From: Sesamum alatum
Taxonomy: Eukaryota > Streptophyta > Magnoliopsida > Lamiales > Pedaliaceae
DNA: 64,000 bases
NCBI GenBank assembly: GCA_034509735.1
Contig: JACGWO010000012.1
Span: forward strand, 7,314,367-7,378,366
Reading direction: 5' to 3'
Below, one piece after another: positions 23,566 to 33,476 of this stretch (position 1 is the first letter of the stretch; every line of letters starts with the position of its first letter). Made by a program: the position numbers and the translations under genes. Below the pieces are notes generated by a model that made no database searches, was not told the origin of the DNA, and saw only the letters and a program-made list of their open reading frames with translations.

Positions 23566-26500
23566 TCATTTATCCAGTTTAACATTGTATTCCTCACCAC
23601 AAGAGCACCTAACTATGTGCGAGATCTCCTGAAAAAGAAAAAAGTAATATCTTAAATTAAATTGATGAAATAATGTTGAAACTTGGAAAGAAGAATTAGT
23701 AGAGAATTGGTTTTTCCATAAGCACTATTGCCAAGTTTTGGAGGTCATCAAAAGGAATTATGTAGCTGCTATAATCTGAAAGGCATGGTAGAAAGATAGA
23801 TGGCTAGGTATTATTTGACTTAACTAACAACATAGAGCAAGAGTGGCTGGCTCACCTTCACTCTCATAATCTGGAGTTGCAGAGACTGCACATACTCAGC
23901 TTCTCCAGATTTGTCGGATAAGAGTGCTTGAAGCTCCTCTTCCAAGCTTTTCTCATCCATCTGCCTAAGTTCTGACTGCAGGCACTCGAGCCAACATCAT
24001 TAGATATTAGAAACATATAAAATTGTTATCAGATTCAGAATGTTTGAATCATTCTATCATTTAAAAGATGGATGCCTAAAAATAGTTAATATCTCCTTTA
24101 AACTTCCTGGTATGCAATTAGGACTCAACAATCAGCTGATTTTGCTGCTTTATGTAGCGAATAGTGAAAATACTTTTTGGCAGCAGCAGATTATGTCCTT
24201 CTATTTCTTTTGTCTTTTTGTGTTTGTGTGTGTCTGGTATGCCTTAAAAGCTATACTAATCAAAGCACATTAGAGTCCACCAAATAGATACATATGAAAT
24301 ACCAGACAAGAAAAAGATCAGAATGTAGAGACCACCTTAAATTCAGTCATTTTAGTCTTCACTAGCTCAACAGACTGCCTCAGCTGTAACACCAAAGTGG
24401 TCAAGAAGAAATACCAAAAGTTAACTTTTTGTAACAACAGAAATATGAACAACCAATTGCAATTTTCAGTCCCATCACTTCAGCGAAGTATGAAGCATTC
24501 CCTTTCTGTGCTTGTTTTTCGTTAAGAGACCGAGCATAACATCTATAAAGCACACAGCCCTTTGAAGCGTGAAAGAGGAAATTCAATTGGAGCAAGGGAT
24601 TAGAAGAGATTATCTGGCCTACATCTCAAGTCCTGATGTACCTAAACTTATTTAGGTATTATTACCATGCATTCTAATGATATGGATTTTGTTTCTTCTC
24701 TACCGTACCAACTGTTGAAGTTGGACGGAAATAATGACTGTCCGGGATGCATTAACCAACCTTAGTATTCTGCAAAGCAAGATCTGATTTTAGCTTTTCC
24801 ATCTTATCAAAGTTGGCTTGAGCAGCTTGAAAATCCTTCATCACGCTTTGACCTACATCATTCTGGAACTCTGGGAATTGCTATGGATTTGTTATTTGAA
24901 ATTAGAGCAATCAACATAAGCATATAATATTTACCCACATCGGTTGTTAAAAGATTGCTCCATAAGAGCATGAAAATAATATGGATTAGAAGAATCTCCA
25001 ACCATGGAGAATTTAGAACTATATCGTTCAAAATACAAAACCCACAGATCTCTGAAGAAAATTGTGAACATTGTTCACAATGTTAAAGTTATGAAAATAT
25101 GCTTCTAATCTGCAGTTTGCATTTGTATACTGATAATAGCAACTTTTATCTTTTGACACCCAGTTCCTGGCAATTGAACTACTAAAGAGAAGTTTCCATA
25201 AACCTTGGAGACAGTCCAGGCTATTTCTCGTTCATGCTACTTATTTTTTCCCATAAGGCATACCCCTCTGCAGGAGGGACACAGTAAAGGATTAACTCAT
25301 TATGTCAAATAAAAGGAAGATAAACCTCACTTTTCCTTCCAAATAAACTGAAGTCCAGTTTATGAGCTCACCAGCAGAAGTGAAGTTCATATACCCCATC
25401 ATTAGGGAATTATATTTTCCATGTATAATCATCAAATCGAAGTGAAGCTTACATATCACATGTATTAGTTGCTATATTTCACATTTTTTAGAAGTATCCA
25501 TTTTTTCATTATAGCTTAGTCGTTTACATCCAGTAGAAGGCAAAGAAAATCTTATTTATGTACTAAAAATGGAGGGAATATGGTAATTTGTTACCTTTTG
25601 TTCCTCCTGCTTTCTCATTTACCTGCACGGCCAGTCAATGGTGATTGACAATATGTCTCCCTTGGGAAAGCAAACATGAAACAGAAAATAAACATAGTTG
25701 AAATCCCTCCAGTTTCATGTCGTTCTCATGAAAAACACCACCAACAAAATGGAAAGTTGACCTAAAACTCAAAGAAAACTAAAAATGACGGGACTCATGT
25801 ATGAGACAAGGAAACTCATCCAGGATAAGTAGATGACAGAAACGAGCAAATGAATACTTAGCAGATCCACCCTATAAAATCCACCAGTAGGAAGGCAAGG
25901 TTACACCTAATACTTTGGTGTCCTACTTATGTGATATTGCTGGGATTTGAAAATAACAATCTTAAAAAATTGAAGAGGTGTTAATTACATGTAGTGCATG
26001 CGATGTTATAAATTCATCTGTGTAAGTGTTCAGTGGCGAAAGCCCATATGTTATTATCATGGAAATCCGTTATCAGCTTTCCTGGAAAAGATAGATGCAG
26101 CTGATGCCACCTTCATCTCACACTTAAGACCGTTTTGCTCCTTCAAAATTAACTAATTTCATCTCAGATCTGACACATGATCACTTACAGATGTATGATG
26201 CTGTTTCAAAAGATATTTCATAGATTTACCAAACCTCTCTGCTTTGTGAGCTAAAATCCTGCACGTTGAACCACTCCTGCATGGTCAAAAATCTAGTAAT
26301 TGTTTACAAATACTGCACGCAAAATCTGGATGGTTACAGACAAAATCTCAGACCTGCTGTTCTGTTAGTTGTGCACTGATATCCTGACCAACCTTCTCAT
26401 AATATGCACTGTTATAGGAATAAAATATTCCATTACATAATATTTCATGGTTTGTTTGGTATATAATTCATATGTTACCTTTGATCTACAAGTTTTGCTG

Positions 26501-28053
26501 ACAGGCTTAGTTTTTCTTGTTGCATAAGCTTCAATGTCTGCGCGTTAAGAGGAAACAAGACTAGAATGAGTCTAATTTGCTGCAGGGTGTAAAAAGAAAA
26601 GATCCAACCTCCCTCCCCAGCGTGTGCCTTGAGGGGAGAGATCCGACTGGTATACAATTGTACTGATATCTGGATACTAAGGAGGACATCTCAATGCAAA
26701 TTGTTTTGCTGATTTTGAATCATCTCATGACCACTTGTAAGAGTGATAATGTTGGAAAACAGAAGTGCTAAATCAAGAACAAGAATGTGGTTTTTTTTTT
26801 TTTAAGAACAAGAATGTGGTTGTTGTATGCGCCATTGTATAACCATGGTGAAACTGCTTCACCAAGAATGCACACTAGTTATCAACGCAGAATGGTTGGA
26901 GCTGCAAACACAAGTTTCAGATGTCTAGAGAATTTTTTGAATTAAGTAGCCACCATTATATCCACATTTGCAACAAAGCATCCAAAATGGAATAAACAAG
27001 GACCATTTCAAAAGCAGAGAAGAAATGTTGCGTAATTAGAGGCCAAGTCAAGTGACACAAATCAGTAACAAATATGTGAAATCATGACTCAATTATCAGC
27101 AATAGAAAAGAAGGGAACAAGTTCATCCACACTGAATACGCTAAAGCATGTGCATTAGATGTCTATACCATCTTCAGTGTAACCTTATCTTCCAAATTAA
27201 TAGGTTGGATACTCTAAGAAGAAAATCTATGCACCTGACTAAGGGTGGAAGAATCAGATTCGAAAGAAGCAATTTTCCTCTGGTTTTGCATAATCTGTGA
27301 ACAGATCTTCCCCTTAGCTTTGGTCATCTGATCAGTTTCCTCTTTCACTTGCCTAGTTTCATTCTTCGCTGCACTTCATTTTAGAAGAAATAAGCAAAAG
27401 CAGGTATTTGATGCGCTTTTGAAATTTCAAAATATCATGAAAATTACCGTTCAAGAAGAAGAGAGAAAACTTTAAAACCATACTCAAAACATCCACAAAA
27501 TGTGAGAAGTTTTTGTTAATAAAAAATAGCAGAAGAGAAGGAAGAAAAGTTCTAGTGAACCTTCACTGCGTTTAAGCATAAAAAACAGTAATTGTCCGTG
27601 GAAATAAAGTGATGACAGATAGTGAAGTATTGTTGGTAGTTTAAGCGAAAAGAGCAAAAGGCATTAGCATAGCAGAACAACAGCAAATATTTTCCAACAG
27701 ATGACCTAAATCGAGATCCTTTTGGAGCGTCTCAACAGTGGTACACAACATATGCTCTTCAACCGATAACTTGGCTGCTTGATCCGCCACATCTGCAGTT
27801 CACCGAGCATGGTTAAAAATTAACCTGAATCTCGCATTTATAAACTAATTCACCCTCAACAATTGTTATTTCCAACATAACTCAAGGTTTAGAGAAGAAT
27901 CATACTCAATAGTTGAAGTGAAGAGACTATTCATGATTCAAAAATAAACTGATATATTTTCACAAGATTTCTCTCTGAAACAGAGAAAGAGACAGGAGAG
28001 TCACCGTTGATCTGAGAGCGGAAAGTCTTCATGTACTGAAACAACTCCTCCAT
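23566..28053 (-). CDS. coiled-coil protein with C-terminal CxC motif, function unknown
   Basis: Eleven coding exons on the minus strand join in phase: 28053-28005, 27792-27706, 27368-27235, 26537-26479, 26408-26354, 26276-26235, 25622-25595, 24870-24761, 24383-24336, 23975-23856 and 23628-23566. They total 795 bases, so 264 residues plus stop. It starts MEELFQYMKTFRSQIND, is helical and heptad-like almost throughout (QVKEETDQMTKAKGKI, LMQQEKLSLSAKLVDQ, QANFDKMEKLKSDLAL, MDEKSLEEELQALLSD), and ends with a compact EISHIVRCSCGEEYNV segment that could bind metal or form a small fold. A 5' UTR exon ends at about 28142 and is spliced to the ATG exon. I do not recognise the family. The shape suggests a scaffold or kinetochore/cytoskeletal coiled coil, which is inference. 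The 28-base exon 25595-25622 is unusually short. No frame damage. Confidence 0.7.
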
Positions 28054-28247
28054 TAACACTGGTTCAACCTATACATACATGAAAAATTAACTCATCTGGA
28101 AAGCCAAAAAAAAAAGTTGGTATGGATCATTAATTCATACCTGCGCTTGAATGCCTGCGAGAAAAAAGAGAGAGGGATTACGGAATCTGAAATATGGATC
28201 GGAGGGTAGAGAGAGTCAGATCAGATGGTGTAAGTGTTAAGTTTAAG

Positions 28248-28258
28248 TTTTATATATA
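28248..28258 (-). promoter_or_regulatory. TATA box of the coiled-coil gene
   Basis: Reading minus, GCTATATATAAAAC lies about 100 bases before the donor of the untranslated first exon (near 28142). This marks the promoter and explains why the first coding ATG is in exon 2. Confidence 0.5.
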
Positions 28259-28489
28259 GCCGCGCAGGAGAGTAGTTTTGAGTCTTGACTGTTGAGCGAG
28301 GATTTGGAGGGAAACGGAACGCAGGAAAATTCTGGTGCAGGTGAGGTATTATTAACAAGGCAAACTCCATGTTACCCCCATGTATTTTATTGAATTAGCT
28401 AAAAAACTTCTTATGTTATGAAAATAGGTGAAATATTCCTTTGTATTTTTAAAAACTCAGCAAAAAAACCCTATTTTGTTAGCAATTGA

Positions 28490-29440
28490 CGGAGAGTATA
28501 ATGTACGCACGAGTGTTGCGCTTGGTGGGGTGTTTCTGACGTTTTAGGCCTTATTTTTTGGTATTTTTTACTAAAATGTCCCTATATTGTGTCTAAAATT
28601 ACCATAGTCAAAATTACTTATTTTAACCTTATTTTTAGTGCTTTTCTTTTGCATTTTTAACCCATCTAAAAATATAATTTTTTGGTCTTAACTATATTTA
28701 TTTAAATATCAAAATACCAATAATACTAATAAACTAATTTAAATTATTATTTAATTAAAATACATTTTAATAAATTATTTTATTTACTGTGAATAATTTT
28801 AATAAATTATATTATTTATTGTGAATAATATTTGAAATTAAATTACTATTATATTTACAATGAAAATTTTAATACTTTTAGTTATGATAATTAAATTTAA
28901 ATCAAAATTCTTATTTTTTTGAAAATCTTAAAACTTTTTAAAACATTATTTTGTTAATTTTATTTTAATTAAATCTTAATTAAAATTTTTAATTTTTTTA
29001 AGTGGGGGCAACGCCACCGAGAAGGGCGATGGCGCCCGTCGCCATCACCACCGAATTTGGGCGACGGCGTTGAGTTGCTCTGGGCAATGGCGCGCCTGGT
29101 CTGGGCGATGTCGCGTCGCCCAAATTAGATCTGGGGTAGGCGAGGTGGGGCGAGGGGGGGGGTAAAGTTTAATTTTTTATTAAATATATATAACTAATAA
29201 ATATTTAATTTTTATAATTTGCATATAATATACATTTATAAATTTGTTAAATCTGGACCTTCAATATTTTAGATCCAACGGTTAAAATGGATTGATCAGA
29301 TCCAACGGTTTTTATTCATTCAAAAAAGATCCAACGTCCATCAAAATAAGGAATAATATATAATAAGTAAGGGTGTAATTGTCACTTTGTAAAAAAATTA
29401 ATGGCGTTAGTTATATTTGACGGAATAGGGTGATTGAGCT
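28490..29440. repeat. AT-rich insertion with a GC-rich core inside the left MULE arm
   Basis: It is mostly AT-rich with no gene. Between about 29002 and 29160 lies a sharply GC-rich patch built from GGCGA/TCGCC units (for example GGGCGATGGCGCCCGTCGCC) that can fold on itself. Further on, AGATCCAACGG occurs near 29270 and 29299. The segment separates two parts of the sequence that are contiguous in the right arm, so it is probably a nested insertion. Confidence 0.4.
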
Positions 29441-29543
29441 ACATTTAAGAAAATCGAGAGGGGTTTTTGGGAAATTTAAATAAATAATGTAATTAAAAAA
29501 AATTAACGAAATGGGGTATTTCTACCCCATTTAATATATTAGG

Positions 29544-29570
29544 CGAAGCCGGGGTCGTTGACCCCGGCTT
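29544..29570. repeat. perfect GC-rich palindrome, subterminal in MULE
   Basis: GAAGCCGGGGTC and GACCCCGGCTTC flank a GTT loop, giving 12-base arms. Related half-sites recur at about 29600-29665 and, inverted, at about 33003-33100. Subterminal repeats of this kind are where DNA transposases often bind, but that role is inferred here. Confidence 0.6.
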
Positions 29571-29836
29571 CAGCCCTCGTTTTCCAAACATGCACGAAAC
29601 CTGGGGTCAAACCCCGGGTTCCGTGAAGGCTGCAGAAGCCGGGGTCAGCGACCTCGGTTTCTGCGCATGTTGCTTTTGCAGCATGTTGCTTTTGCTTTTG
29701 CATGCATGCAAAAGCAAATGGGTGCACGAAAATCTCTATAATTTTTGCACATTCGAAACATAAGTAAGTTATCTTTACTGATACTGATTATATTTATGCT
29801 CTTATTTGTATTTGTTGTGATGTTTTTTTTTTTTTT

Positions 29837-31500
29837 TTGGAAGACCTGGCAGATGAAAATAATATTATGATTGTTATATTTTATGGAGATCAACGAATTG
29901 ATTCATATGATTGCATGGGATATGATCATCCTGAAGTTGGATTTAAACGAATATGTCGTAGTACTACGTTTGTTGAACTCGAGTCAATTTTATTTGAAGT
30001 ACTTGGCCTTCGTAGGGGTGAGTTTAAGTTACATATATTTTTTAAATACACAACATGTAATGCTGGTCGATGCCGAGAGACGGTATTACATATTAAGAAT
30101 GACTGGGACTTGCAGTATTTTTTCGATCCGGTATATGGCTATTCGACCGCTGATATTTTTGTGGAAGCAGAAACAGTGTATGAAAATATTGTAGCTGATG
30201 ACCCGTTTGTTGGTGATTGGGGAACCTACATGTCTATGTTAACACAAGATTCAGCACAATTGCCAGCAATTACTCAAGCGATGGGCAGGGTTGGGATTAA
30301 TGAAGATTTTGCAAGTCCATCAACATACAATGTTTGGATTAATGAAAATTTTGCGGGTCCATCTACATATAACGATGAAGAGAATTACGATATGAAGATC
30401 GAGCCAGAAGCCGATAGTTTCTTAAATAATGATCCAGTAAACTCAAAACCAGTGAGGTTGAAATGGAGGGTGAAGATGATGGTATTCTTGAAAATAATGA
30501 TGAAGTCAGCATCCCAGTTATGTTGGAAGTCTTCGGAGGTGATATGAATGAGTCCAGTGGTCAACAACAACAGGCATTTAACTTGAACATGCCCGCAATA
30601 TCGGAGCCGCCTTCTCTATATCCTATTATTTCTTTTTTTAGTACAACACATCCGGAGGTGCCATTCGACTCCGTCGATATACCTACTGGTTGTTGGGGTA
30701 ATTTTTACGACTCAAACACTGGAGAGCTGGAAAGTGAATGGTTCTCAAGAGTAAAGAACACTTAATTGCAAGTGTACAAGACTTCTCGGTGCACTTTGCA
30801 AGAAGAGAATTCCGTGTTCTAGAGAGTAAACCAAAACTGTGGAAGGTGGTATGCAAATACGATGAAGAAACTGGGTGCCCTTGGATGCTAAGAGGAATAC
30901 TAAAGGCTAACATGGGATTATTTATGATTACGAAATATGCGGGACCACATACATGCCTCATGAATGAGATTTCTGTGGATCATCGAAATTTGGGCAAGAG
31001 TTGGATTGCAACACATTTGTTGGGTATGGTTTGGCAAGATCTAGCATATGATATCAAATATGTCTAACAGAATGTTAAAGATCGGTTTGGTTTTGAAATT
31101 TCTTATCATAAGGCTTGACATGCTTTTAAGGCCACAAGAGAACAAGTGTATGGGACGTGGGAGAGCTCCGTGCAGAAGTTGCCTATGTACATGGTTGCAT
31201 TGCAGAAATGGAACCCAGGGACGGTCGTTGAGTGGTTGCATATGGACACCGACAGGCCTGGAGTAAAGATTTTGAACTATGTATTTTGGGCTTTCAGGCC
31301 GATTCTTGAGGGTTTTTGTTATTGTCGTCGGGTTATAAGTGTAGATGGGACCCATCTGTACACAAAGTACAGACATAAGTTGTTGATGGCAGTAACGTTA
31401 GATGCAAATCAATAGGTCCTCCCGTTGGCATATGCACTCGTTGATAAAGAATCATTGTTGTCGTGGCGATGGTTCTTACAGATGCTTTCCAAACATCTAC
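29837..31500 (+). pseudogene. MULE (MuDR-type) transposase, N-terminal two thirds, decayed
   Basis: Block 1 (29837 to about 30540) is the plant MULE N-terminal region (VIFYGDQRIDSYD, TTFVELESILFEVLGL, FKLHIFFKY). A frame change near 30480-30540 leads to SGQQQQAFNLNMP. A second one near 30750 leads to the zinc-binding DNA-binding block (SKEHLIASVQDFSVHFARRE, LWKVVCKYDEETGCPWMLRG, GPHTCLMNEISVDHRNL). Then come in-frame stops at about 31065 and 31117 around NVKDRFGFEISYHKA, and TWESSVQKLPMYMVALQKW. The DDE domain starts with VISVDGTHLYTKYRHKLLMA (first catalytic Asp), has a stop at about 31414, and continues VLPLAYALVDKES-WRWFLQ. It breaks off at about 31485, where plant mobile domain sequence begins in the opposite direction. 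The later catalytic residues and the zinc knuckle are missing. It cannot be active. Confidence 0.8.
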
Positions 31501-32675
31501 TCCAGGATATATAGCACTAACTTCCGGTATATTCCCCTTATATGGTGACCAGACAAACTGCATCATTAAAACCACTTCATTAACATACTCGTAATCTATA
31601 TTCAAGATCAATATTAATAATGCCCATAATGATTAATACCTCATTTTCTTGAATCCGGTCAAATATATCCCGAATGATACGCAACGCATTGTGTGTCGTA
31701 TGCGTCCAGGAAACATGACACGACCACCTAAAAAAATGGACAAATACAAAGCATTTAGACAAAATTTCAAGTTATACGATTACATATACGTAAAATGATA
31801 CTATACCTTGCGGCAAGTGGAGGCATCGGTAGAACGTTTTCATCATCAATTATTTGAGGGCGTATATCTAATTCTGTACTAGACCGAATTGGCGCTATAG
31901 TGGTAATATGAGCCCAGACCCATATTTGGAGCAACTGCATAGCCCCACCTATATTTGTTTTCCCTTTTTGCGATGCTATACACAACTCCCTGTACATATA
32001 TGCCAACACCGTTGTACCCCAATTTGAGGTACCACCTTCATGGATGTCCTCCATATATCGCAAATACAACGACACCGAGTTACCATTAGGATCGGGAAAG
32101 AACATACCACCAACGAGACACAGAACACATACTCGTGCCTCTTGCAGCACTTCCTCCAAAGGGTTGTCGTCATCACACGTGTACCCCATCAACCAGTTTA
32201 TGCAAGACTGGTAGATTTAGCCGGGAGCCCTTAAATGCATCAGCCGCCGGAATAAATCCTAACATCTCGGCGAAGTATTATTGCCATTCTGCAGTACTTC
32301 GTCGTGTATCTACTCCTGTGATTAGAGGCCCTCAATCGGAAGGATCCACAGAATGGCAATATCCTGTAGTGTAACAGTCGCCTCACCAACGGGAAAATGG
32401 AAAGTATGGGTCTCAGGTCTCCATCTTTCCACTAATGCGGTGATAAGGTGTTGGTCAATCTCAATATGACCACAGCGCATAACACCTAATAAACCCATAT
32501 TTTGTAATACTTGTAATACTCGAATATGACATGGGACCAGCTGGAGAACTCGAAAAAATGAAATATCACCACGCCTTATATTTAAAATGCTGTCCGGCTC
32601 TCTGCACACATCTTCAGAATGATGTTTACTCTGCCCGTACAACACACTACTATCGCGTGGACCCAAATGTGTCAT
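31485..32675 (-). pseudogene. plant mobile domain (MAIN/MAIL1-like) sequence inside the MULE, decayed
   Basis: Read on the minus strand from 32675: THLGPRDSSVLYGQSKHHSE, then LVERWRPETHTFHFPVGEATVTLQDIAIL, the signature of the plant mobile domain (aminotransferase-like PMD). The frame is lost near 32330 (one base short before GPLITGVDT), followed by a stop near 32283 and further AEMLGFIPAADAFKGSRL. It resumes with DDDNPLEEVLQEARV, CVLCLVGGMFFPDPNGN, WGTTVLAYMYRELCIASQKG and IGGAMQLLQIWVWA, then after an apparent intron IPEVSAIYPGVDVWKA, ending at the junction with the transposase. Cellular PMD proteins (MAIN, MAIL1) act in silencing and genome maintenance, and PMD genes are known to have been carried by MULEs. 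This copy is a relic. Confidence 0.75.
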
Positions 32676-33476
32676 ATTATATTTGGAATAATTTTTCCAA
32701 ATAATGGTTAAAAATGAGAGGAGTGAAAAATATGGAAGTATTTTGAGTGAAGTGTTGGATGAAAAATTTGAGGTAAAATGTTGAAGGAGTTTGGAGAGGG
32801 TAAGATATGATTGAGTGGTTGATGAGGGATGTATTATATAGAAGTAGTTGAGAGGGGGGTTTTTTTTATAGAAGTGGGGGGTGAAGATATGATTGAGTGG
32901 TTGATGAGGGATGTATTATATAGAAGTGGTTGAGAGGGGGGGGGGGGTTTAAAATGGGTCTCGGGGGGTAAAATGGGACGCAACATCTGCGTCCCATCTA
33001 CCTGTTGAGGCCGGGGTCAAACACTCCAATTTCAGCAGGCACAGAAGCCGAGGTCGTTGACCCCGGCTTCTGAAAAATATGAACGAGGGCCGAAGCCGGG
33101 GTCATTAAATAGGGTAAAAATACCCCGTTTTGTTAATTTTTTTTACATTTTTTATTTAAATTTCTCGGGATTTTTAGCCTATTTTTAAAACATAAGAGAT
33201 TTTTTTGCTGAGTTTTCAAAATATATGGGGATTTTATGCTATTTAGCCTATTAAGAATAAGAGCAATGGGGTGACGTGGCAGGTACCTATCCATGGGCAA
33301 TTTTGGAACTTGAAAAAGGACATCAAGCCTACTATTGGAGTGCAGGGAATTAGCACTTTGATGAGTTAGCAGTGAGCGAATACCCAGTAACAGTAACCCA
33401 ACGTCCCAACCTAATTACTAGTACAAGTACAATACATGATCTTCACCAAGAAGAAGAAGAAGTAGAAGAAGAAGAA

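Larger units (their letters stand above)
28380..33260. mobile_element. broken Mutator-like element (MULE) carrying a plant mobile domain sequence
   Basis: A MULE transposase relic (+) and a plant mobile domain relic (-) lie tail to tail between inverted terminal regions. The left arm at about 29450-29700 and the right arm at about 32985-33185 match in inverse orientation over more than 150 bases (AAATTTAAATAAA.AATGTAA, GGGGTATTT.TACCC, GAAGCCGGGGTC motifs). The outermost right sequence (AAAACTCAGCAAAAAAA when inverted, near 33205) matches 28460-28485. The left arm therefore seems to be split by about 0.9 kb of other DNA. The outer ends and the target duplication could not be fixed, so the limits are approximate. 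Confidence 0.6.

Noticed and set aside
28367..28490. Target-site duplication for the large MULE
   Set aside because: Candidate flanks (TATTGAATT near 28390 and TATTAAGAA near 33245) differ at several bases, so no duplication is claimed.
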